Made by a program: the position numbers and the translations under genes
Assembly: GCF_018324205.1 (NCBI RefSeq)
Contig: NZ_AP023356.1
Span: forward strand, 7,880,501 to 7,944,500
Source of the DNA: Actinoplanes ianthinogenes
Lineage (GTDB): Bacteria; Actinomycetota; Actinomycetes; Mycobacteriales; Micromonosporaceae
DNA length: 64,000 bases
Direction of reading: 5' to 3'
Notes under the pieces: generated by a model
Database searches by the model: none
Seen by the model: only the letters and a program-made list of their open reading frames with translations
Told to the model about the DNA's origin: nothing
Part shown: positions 58,845-64,000 of the stretch, piece after piece
Layout of the letters: the number at the start of each line of letters is the position of its first letter
Numbering within the stretch: position 1 is the first letter of the stretch

Positions 58845-60585
58845 GGGTGGGTCCTCCCGTCGTGGTGAACACGTTGCCGGTGCCGCCGAAGTCGTTCTGC
58901 CCGCCCTGGATCGTGCCGACCTGGACCAGGCTGCTGTTCTGCAGCGTGATCTGGTTGACCGCCTGCCGGAACTCCAGCGGGTCGACACCGTTCTCCACCA
59001 GGTAGTCGACGATCGCCTCGCCGACGATCCGGTCGACCAGCTTGACGTACTTGATCCCGTCGAGTTTCTGCAGGTAGCTCTCCGGCTCCGGTGCGGAGGC
59101 CAGGTCGCGCACGCTCAGCCGGGCGCCGTAGTCGTGGGTGCGGAACTCGGCCGCCCGGTTCAGCGACGCGCGCATCCGCCAGCGCAGCCGGGCCACCCGG
59201 CTGAGCGCCCGGAGCAGCCGGTACGGCCCGGCGATCACGTCGACCGGCGCGCCGCGGAGCACCCCGCCGAGGGCGTACGAACCGGCCTTCGCCGGCCGCA
59301 GGGTGTCGGCGACCTGGCACTCGGCGCGCAGCGGCGGCAGCACGGTGCCGAGGAACTCGGCGTACAGCATCCCGCCCTCGACCGCGACGTGCACGAACGC
59401 GCTGACCGAGATGCCCAGCGCCTGCGCGTTGAGGATGACCTCCCCGCGCTCGTCGCGGATCGCCTTGCCGCGAACCGGGATCACCACCCGCAGGTACTGC
59501 CGGAGCCCGCCCTGCGGGTTCGCCACGATCGCGTCCACGGTGGCGTCGTCGGCCATCGTGTACGGCATGCCGGTCTCCCGGTCGATCACCGGGTCGTTCT
59601 CGTCGCGGATGCCGTCGGCCACCACGTACGGCCGGACCGACAGCCCGGTCACCCGCTGGCCCTCGTCCAGCCAGTCGGCGCGCATCGCCTCGATCGCGGT
59701 CTTCAGCCGCCGGTTCAGCGCCACCGGGTCGATCGCCACCGGCTCCTCCGGGCGGATCCCGGACGGGTCGCGCGGGCGCAGCGTCATGCTGAACGACCAG
59801 CCCTGCTCGACCGCGCCGCACCCGAGGAACGGATCGTCGTGGTGCACCACGACGTTGCCGCGCTGGGCGGCGGCGATCATCGCGAGCCGGTCCTCGACCA
59901 GCGAGTCCCGCAGCCGGTGGCGCTGATGGGGTGCACCGGCGCCGAACTCGGTGGTGACCACGCGGTAGTCGTCGCGGCGGAACGCCCAGGACACCGCGAC
60001 GATGCCGGCGAGGGCGAGCAGGGCGAGCAGCGGCCGGTCGGTGTGCCCGGCCAGGACGTCGTCGACCGCCGGGATGTCGACGGCCACCAGGTCGTAACTG
60101 ACCAGCGCCGTGGTGACCAACTGCCACGTCCAGACCGCCGCGGCCACCAGGAACCCGGCCAGCACCCAGATGATCCACCACCGGAAGAAGTGCAGGTGCA
60201 GGCGGCGCAGCAGCGCGCGCAGCGAGGCCGAACGGCCGAGCCGGACCAGGAGGCCCAGGTAGCCCACCACGAAGGTGGTCATCGGGCTGGCCAGCAGTGC
60301 CAGCAGCAACAGCGCCGTCGCCGCCAGCTGCTGAAAGACCCGCCGGCGGCGGACCCGGAAGCACTGCCGGACGACCGGGTCCAGGTCGAAGCCGTGTGAC
60401 GGCGGCACCGATCGGCGCAACTCGCCGATCAACTCGTCGACCACCTGATCGGCGAAGCCGGGGATCAGGAACGCCGCGGTGCACAGATATCGCGTGGTGT
60501 TGCTGAGGCGGTCGCTGGACCGGGCGTACCGAGGCATGGACAGCGGGGCGCGACCTGCCCCCGGAAGGTCGTGCACGGCAGTCAT
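58837..60585 (-). CDS. Membrane-associated protein of unknown function ending in the GGQNDFGG-GNVF motif
   Basis: A 582-aa protein from ATG 60585 (MTAVHDLPGAG); the frame is open to 60660. Residues about 85-185 hold three or four hydrophobic helices (LAATALLLLALLASPMTTFVVGYLGLL, WWIIWVLAGFLVAAAVWTW) and another near 185-205; the rest is a large cytosolic region with mixed strands and helices (GAVEQGWSFSMTLRPRD, LRQYLRVVIPVRGKAIRDERGEVILNAQALG) and no motif I can name. The last 30 residues are VQVGTIQGGQNDFGGTGNVFTTTGG-like, nearly repeating the N-terminus of the next protein. Probably a membrane receptor or platform whose tail contacts the small partner. Translation is coupled. Confidence 0.72.
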   Translation of the reverse strand: MTAVHDLPGAGRAPLSMPRYARSSDRLSNTTRYLCTAAFLIPGFADQVVDELIGELRRSVPPSHGFDLDPVVRQCFRVRRRRVFQQLAATALLLLALLASPMTTFVVGYLGLLVRLGRSASLRALLRRLHLHFFRWWIIWVLAGFLVAAAVWTWQLVTTALVSYDLVAVDIPAVDDVLAGHTDRPLLALLALAGIVAVSWAFRRDDYRVVTTEFGAGAPHQRHRLRDSLVEDRLAMIAAAQRGNVVVHHDDPFLGCGAVEQGWSFSMTLRPRDPSGIRPEEPVAIDPVALNRRLKTAIEAMRADWLDEGQRVTGLSVRPYVVADGIRDENDPVIDRETGMPYTMADDATVDAIVANPQGGLRQYLRVVIPVRGKAIRDERGEVILNAQALGISVSAFVHVAVEGGMLYAEFLGTVLPPLRAECQVADTLRPAKAGSYALGGVLRGAPVDVIAGPYRLLRALSRVARLRWRMRASLNRAAEFRTHDYGARLSVRDLASAPEPESYLQKLDGIKYVKLVDRIVGEAIVDYLVENGVDPLEFRQAVNQITLQNSSLVQVGTIQGGQNDFGGTGNVFTTTGGPTHG

Positions 60586-60675
60586 GGCGTCAGTCCGGAG
60601 GTCGTGAGGTGCGGGATCCTGATCGGACAGACGGTAGGCGGCGTCACTCGCCGTCGTCAATGCGCCACCGGGCGG

Positions 60676-60834
60676 TCAGCCGTTGGCGAGCTCGACGAAG
60701 AACGTGCCGATGTTCGTGAAGATGTTCGCGATTCCGTCCCAGATGCTGCGGGCCACGTCGGCGGCCGGCCCGGGGCTCGTGCCGATCCAGAAGACCAGCA
60801 GGAACAGCAGGACCCAGCCGAGCACCTTCTTCAT
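60676..60834 (-). CDS. Small single-helix membrane protein (52 aa)
   Basis: ATG 60834 with ggggtgggg upstream; sequence MKKVLGWVLLFLLVFWIGTSP then AADVARSIWDGIANIFTNIGTFFVELANG. One membrane helix followed by an amphipathic helix. Proteins of this size and pattern occur widely in actinobacteria with unknown role. It lies 91 nt upstream of the motif-bearing membrane protein on the same strand and could be part of the same transcript. Confidence 0.65.
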   Translation of the reverse strand: MKKVLGWVLLFLLVFWIGTSPGPAADVARSIWDGIANIFTNIGTFFVELANG

Positions 60835-60966
60835 GGCAATCCCCACCCCCACATCGCCATCCAAGATCTTCACACAGCCGCGCCAGCCCGCGCGCAAGGC
60901 GCGCCAAAGCTGAGAGCCGTCTGAGTAAAGTGACAGCTACTAGAATTTGAGAGTTACCGTCATTTC

Positions 60967-62478
60967 ATGGTTACTTCCAAAGCGCGCTGGTTTGCGCTCG
61001 CCGCCCTCTGTTTCTGCACGCTCGCGGTCGGGCTCGACGGCACGGTGCTCAGCGTCGCGCTGCCGACCCTGGCCCGTGACCTCGACGCCTCCACCGGCGA
61101 CTTGCAGTGGTTCACCAACTCCTACCTGCTGGTCCTGGCCGCCGCCCTGCTGCCGGCCGGGATGCTCGGCGACCGGTTCGGCCGCAAGCGATTCCTGCTC
61201 GGCGCCCTGGCGGTGTTCGGCGCCGCGTCCGCCTGGTGCGCCTACGCGACCACCAGCGGCCAGCTGATCACCGCCCGCGCCGCGCTCGGTCTCGCCTCGG
61301 CGGTGATCATGGCGCTGATCGGCGCGGTGCTCGCCGTCGTCTTCGACGAGCAGAGCCGTCCGCGCGCGCTGAGCATCTGGATCACCGCGAACGCGCTCGG
61401 CATCCCGCTCGGCCCGCTGCTCGGCGGCTGGCTGCTCGACCACTTCTGGTGGGGCTCGGTCTTCCTGATCAACCTGCCGATCGTGGTGTTCGGCCTGCTG
61501 GCCATCGTCGCCTGGGTGCCCGAGTCGCACGGCGACCGGACTCGTCGCCTCGACCTGCCGGGCGTGCTGCTCTCCGCGATCGGGCTGGTCGGCCTCACCT
61601 ACGGGATCATCGAGGCCGGCGAGCGCAGCCTGACCGACCCGCGCGCGCTCGGCGTGCTCACCGGGGGACTGGTCGCCCTGCTGGCCCTGGTCCTGTGGCA
61701 GCGCCGGGCGGCGACGCCGCTGATCGACCTCGACCTGTTCCGCTCCCGCGGCTTCACCGGCGGGTCGGTGCTCGCCACGGTCGCCAGCTTCTCCTTCTTC
61801 GGCCTGCTCTTCGCGCTGCCGCAGCTGTTCCAGGCGGTCGGCGGCGAGGACTCGTTCGGCTCCGGCCTGCGCCTGCTCCCGGTGATCGGCGGGCTGCTGG
61901 TCGGCGCCCGGCTCGCCGACAAACTGGTCGCCCGGTTCGGCGTCCGCCTGGTCGTCGGCGCCGGTCTGGCACTGATCGCCGGCGCGTTGCTGGCCGGTTC
62001 GCGCACCGGAGCGGACACCGGATACGGCTACGTCGCCGCCTGGATCACGGTGGCCGGGATCGGGCTCGGCTTCACCCTGCCACCGTCCATGAACGCGGCC
62101 ATCGGCGCGCTCACCCCGTCCCGCGGCGGCGTCGGCAACGGTCTGATCCAGGCCATGCGCCAGGTCGGCAGCGCGATCGGCGTGGCGGTGCTCGGCACCG
62201 TGCTGAACTCGGGGTACCGCGACCGGGTCGACGCCGCCGGACTCCCGGCCGCGGCCCGCGACAGTGCCGCCTCCGGGGTCGCCGTCGCGAGGCAGTCCGG
62301 CGATCTCGGGATGCTCGACGCGGTGCGGCACGCGTTCACCCACGGCATGGACGCCGCGCTGGTCACCACCGGTGTGGTCGCCGCCGCCGGGGTGCTGCTG
62401 GTGCTGATCCTGCCCCGGCGCACCCGCCGCCCGGCCGGGACGCCGGAACCGACGGTGCTGGCAGAATCGGGGGTATGA
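60967..62478 (+). CDS. MFS drug-efflux transporter, DHA2 (14-helix) type
   Basis: A 503-aa exporter. Motif A is LPAGMLGDRFGRKRFLL, motif C is IWITANALGIPLGPLLGGWLLD (GxxxGPxxGG), and the first helix has LDGTVLSVALPTLARDL (motif D1). Fourteen hydrophobic segments span the chain. Substrates are unknown small hydrophobic drugs. Its stop overlaps the TetR gene start (ATGA). A -10-like TAGAAT (60941-60946) lies 20 nt upstream of the start in an AT-rich patch that probably also holds the TetR operator. Confidence 0.92.
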   Translation: MVTSKARWFALAALCFCTLAVGLDGTVLSVALPTLARDLDASTGDLQWFTNSYLLVLAAALLPAGMLGDRFGRKRFLLGALAVFGAASAWCAYATTSGQLITARAALGLASAVIMALIGAVLAVVFDEQSRPRALSIWITANALGIPLGPLLGGWLLDHFWWGSVFLINLPIVVFGLLAIVAWVPESHGDRTRRLDLPGVLLSAIGLVGLTYGIIEAGERSLTDPRALGVLTGGLVALLALVLWQRRAATPLIDLDLFRSRGFTGGSVLATVASFSFFGLLFALPQLFQAVGGEDSFGSGLRLLPVIGGLLVGARLADKLVARFGVRLVVGAGLALIAGALLAGSRTGADTGYGYVAAWITVAGIGLGFTLPPSMNAAIGALTPSRGGVGNGLIQAMRQVGSAIGVAVLGTVLNSGYRDRVDAAGLPAAARDSAASGVAVARQSGDLGMLDAVRHAFTHGMDAALVTTGVVAAAGVLLVLILPRRTRRPAGTPEPTVLAESGV

Positions 62479-63077
62479 CAGCGACCCCCAGCCTGCGCGA
62501 ACGCAAGAAGGCGAAGACCCGGGCCGCCATTCGCGACCACGCGATGCGGTTGTTCGAGGAGCAGGGGTACGCGTCGACCACCGTCGACCAGATCGCGGAG
62601 GCGGCCGAGGTCTCGCCGAGCACGTTCTTCCGCTACTTCCCGGCCAAGGAAGACGTCATCCTGATCGACGACTACGACCCGATGCTGCTCGCCGCGGTCC
62701 GTGCCCAGCCTCCGGAGGTCCCGCCGATCGAGGCCATCCGGCGCGCGATGCGCGAGGTGTTCACCGGCCTGACGCCGGAGGCGTGGGAGAGCGAGCGGCG
62801 CCGGCAGAAGCTCTTCTCCGAGGTGCCCGAGCTGCGGGCCCGCGCGATGAACCAGATGGCCGACGCCATCGACCTGATCGCCGGGGCGATCGCCGAGCGG
62901 TGCGGGCTGCCGGCCGGCGACATCCGGGTCCGGGCGATGAGCGGCGCGATCGCCGGGCTGGTGCTGGCGATCCTGCCGCCCGGGCGGATGCTCGGGCAGG
63001 CGACCCTCGACTACTCCGACTTCGATCATCTGATCGAGGGCCTCGACCTACTCCAGAAGGGTCTCCCGCTCGGCTAG
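62475..63077 (+). CDS. TetR-family regulator of the efflux operon
   Basis: A 200-aa repressor. The N-terminal HTH (about 8-55) reads TRAAIRDHAMRLFEEQGYASTTVDQIAEAAEVSPSTFFRYFPAKED, the canonical TetR pattern; the helical ligand-binding domain follows. It is co-translated with the MFS exporter and likely represses that operon until a transported drug binds. Its 3' end overlaps the convergent second TetR gene by 30 nt. Confidence 0.92.
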   Translation: MTATPSLRERKKAKTRAAIRDHAMRLFEEQGYASTTVDQIAEAAEVSPSTFFRYFPAKEDVILIDDYDPMLLAAVRAQPPEVPPIEAIRRAMREVFTGLTPEAWESERRRQKLFSEVPELRARAMNQMADAIDLIAGAIAERCGLPAGDIRVRAMSGAIAGLVLAILPPGRMLGQATLDYSDFDHLIEGLDLLQKGLPLG

Positions 63078-63605
63078 CGAGTCACGGGCCGCGGTGAGGA
63101 TCCGCTCGGAGAGTGCCGTACCGGCGGTGGCCCGGGCCAGGAGCAGCGCACCGACCATGGTGCTGACCGCGGCCAGATCCGGTTCGCCGGTCGTGCCGAG
63201 CATCCGCGCGTAGGCCTCGACCCCCTCGGCGTAGGCGTCGCGGGCCGGCTCGCCGCCCGCTGCGCGGGCGACATCGCCGGCGAATCCGGCGGTCGGGCAG
63301 CCCGCGGCGGGCTCGTCCCGATGACCGATGCTGAGGTACGCGTCCAGCAGCGCTCGCCGCCCGTCTCGTGCGCCGGTCTCCGTCAGGCGCGTGGCCTGCT
63401 CCGCGAAGGCGTACCCGATAGCCTCCGTGACCAGCGCGTCCTTGGACTCGAACTGCTTGTAGAACCCGCCGTGCGTCAGCCCCGCCGCGGCGCTGATGTC
63501 GGCCACGCTCACCCCGGCGATCCCCCGCTCCCGGAACAGCCCGGCCGCCGTCGCGACGATCCGCTCCCGGTTCTCCCTGGCCTGTGCCTGCGATACCCGT
63601 CCCAT
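63048..63605 (-). CDS. TetR-family regulator divergent from a short-chain dehydrogenase
   Basis: A 185-aa protein with HTH (about 9-55) RIVATAAGLFRERGIAGVSVADISAAAGLTHGGFYKQFESKDALV, the AcrR/NemR-like branch seen next to oxidoreductase genes, and a C-terminal domain with AGCPTAGFAGDVARA carrying a Cys that could be redox- or electrophile-sensitive. It is divergent from the SDR gene; the 72-nt gap holds inverted repeats likely to be its operator. Confidence 0.9.
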   Translation of the reverse strand: MGRVSQAQARENRERIVATAAGLFRERGIAGVSVADISAAAGLTHGGFYKQFESKDALVTEAIGYAFAEQATRLTETGARDGRRALLDAYLSIGHRDEPAAGCPTAGFAGDVARAAGGEPARDAYAEGVEAYARMLGTTGEPDLAAVSTMVGALLLARATAGTALSERILTAARDSLAERETLLE

Positions 63606-63616
63606 GCCGGCAACTA

Positions 63617-63671
63617 TAGATTGCGTGTGTCATCTATTACCTTGCCGACGTTAGATGACAGTCATAATCTA
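63617..63671. promoter_or_regulatory. Divergent operator/promoter of the TetR-SDR pair
   Basis: Nested inverted repeats: GTCATCTA (63629-63636) with TAGATGAC (63652-63659), and TAGATT (63617-63622) with AATCTA (63666-63671). TAATCT (63665-63670) fits a -10 box 7 nt before ATG 63678, so the SDR message would be leaderless and the TetR site would cover it. Confidence 0.6.
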
Positions 63672-63677
63672 ATCCGC

Positions 63678-64000
63678 ATGGAACTCACTACCGCCATCGC
63701 TGTCGTCACCGGTGCCAACCGCGGCTTCGGCCGTCACCTCGCCGCCCAGCTGCTCGACCGCGGCGCCAAGGTCTACGCCGCGGCCCGCCGCCCGGAGTCG
63801 ATCGACCTGCCCGGCGCCATCCCGCTGCGCCTCGACGTCACCGACCCGGCCTCGGTCGCCGACGCCGCCGCGACCGCCGCCGACGCCACCCTGCTGATCA
63901 ACAACGCCGGCGTCTCCACCGGCCAGCCCCTGATCGGCGGCGACCTGGACCTCATCCGCGCCGAGCTGGAGACCAACTTCTTCGGTACGCTCGCCGCCAC
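63678..64000 (+). CDS. Short-chain dehydrogenase/reductase, N-terminal part (3' end outside window)
   Basis: The first 107 residues of a classical SDR. TGANRGFG (11-18) is the TGxxxGxG cofactor motif; RLDVTDPASV the adenine-site Asp; NNAG the structural motif. The frame is still open at the window end. The substrate is unknown. The divergent TetR regulator and a leaderless-type -10 box suggest induction by a specific small molecule. Confidence 0.9.
   Translation, partial: MELTTAIAVVTGANRGFGRHLAAQLLDRGAKVYAAARRPESIDLPGAIPLRLDVTDPASVADAAATAADATLLINNAGVSTGQPLIGGDLDLIRAELETNFFGTLAA

Overview
The window is about 64 kb of very high-GC DNA with GTG and TTG starts, ATGA/GTGA/TGATG gene overlaps, TANNNT -10 boxes placed for leaderless transcripts, and typically actinobacterial families (SARP, YtrA-type GntR, EspR-like regulator, MMPL, HAAS, CBM2-tailed cellulases). 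It looks like a mycelial actinomycete, most probably of the Micromonosporaceae (Actinoplanes-like). This genus-level call is inference from gene style, not from a marker gene.

Layout. 1-5.4 kb: the end of a GH48 cellobiohydrolase, an AA10 lytic polysaccharide monooxygenase with CBM2, an exported SGNH hydrolase and a short SARP regulator. 5.4-9.1 kb: YciO/Sua5-type protein, NUDIX hydrolase, a 52-bp tandem repeat, a hydroxyisobutyrate-type dehydrogenase and a succinate-semialdehyde-type dehydrogenase. 9.1-11.5 kb: YtrA-type GntR/ABC operon whose ATPase gene carries an in-frame amber codon. 11.7-17.9 kb: sugar-binding lipoprotein, AlaX, SmpB, MMPL transporter, ABM-domain protein and hypothetical proteins. 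18-19.1 kb: CBM2-CE3 esterase under a CelR/CebR-type operator. 19.2-26.4 kb: ClC and SulP transporters, then the glycolate oxidase operon glcDEF. 26.5-32.3 kb: a lipoprotein, an EspR-like regulator/membrane protein/ImmA-type protease triad, and pyruvate phosphate dikinase.

33.3-35 kb holds a large non-coding array of 64-bp hairpin units between convergent genes. 35-39 kb: RecQ and a PAS-SpoIIE-ATPase-STAS phosphatase. 39-46 kb: a cluster joining RibA and a RibD-like reductase with a pterin-synthase-fold protein, GT4 glycosyltransferase, methyltransferase, dehydrogenase, lipid-flippase-like membrane protein and CDP-alcohol phosphatidyltransferase; this could make an uncharacterised pteridine- or pyrimidine-linked lipid or metabolite. 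46-50.9 kb: mixed housekeeping genes, a pilin-like small protein and a purine permease. 50.9-55.8 kb: HtpG, and a secreted copper-radical oxidase that keeps every galactose oxidase active-site residue behind three CBM32-like domains.

55.9-60.9 kb: a zinc-ribbon protein, an IS701-type insertion sequence nested at the edge of a TA-flanked MITE, and two adjacent genes that share a glycine/asparagine-rich motif suggestive of an amyloid-type signalling module. 61-64 kb: an MFS exporter with its TetR regulator, a second TetR, and a short-chain dehydrogenase cut by the window end.

Themes. Extracellular polysaccharide attack is represented by GH48, AA10, CE3, SGNH and AA5 enzymes. C2/C3 metabolism is represented by glcDEF and ppdK. 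Mobile or repeat DNA sits almost entirely at convergent gene ends. No rRNA, tRNA or CRISPR array was found.
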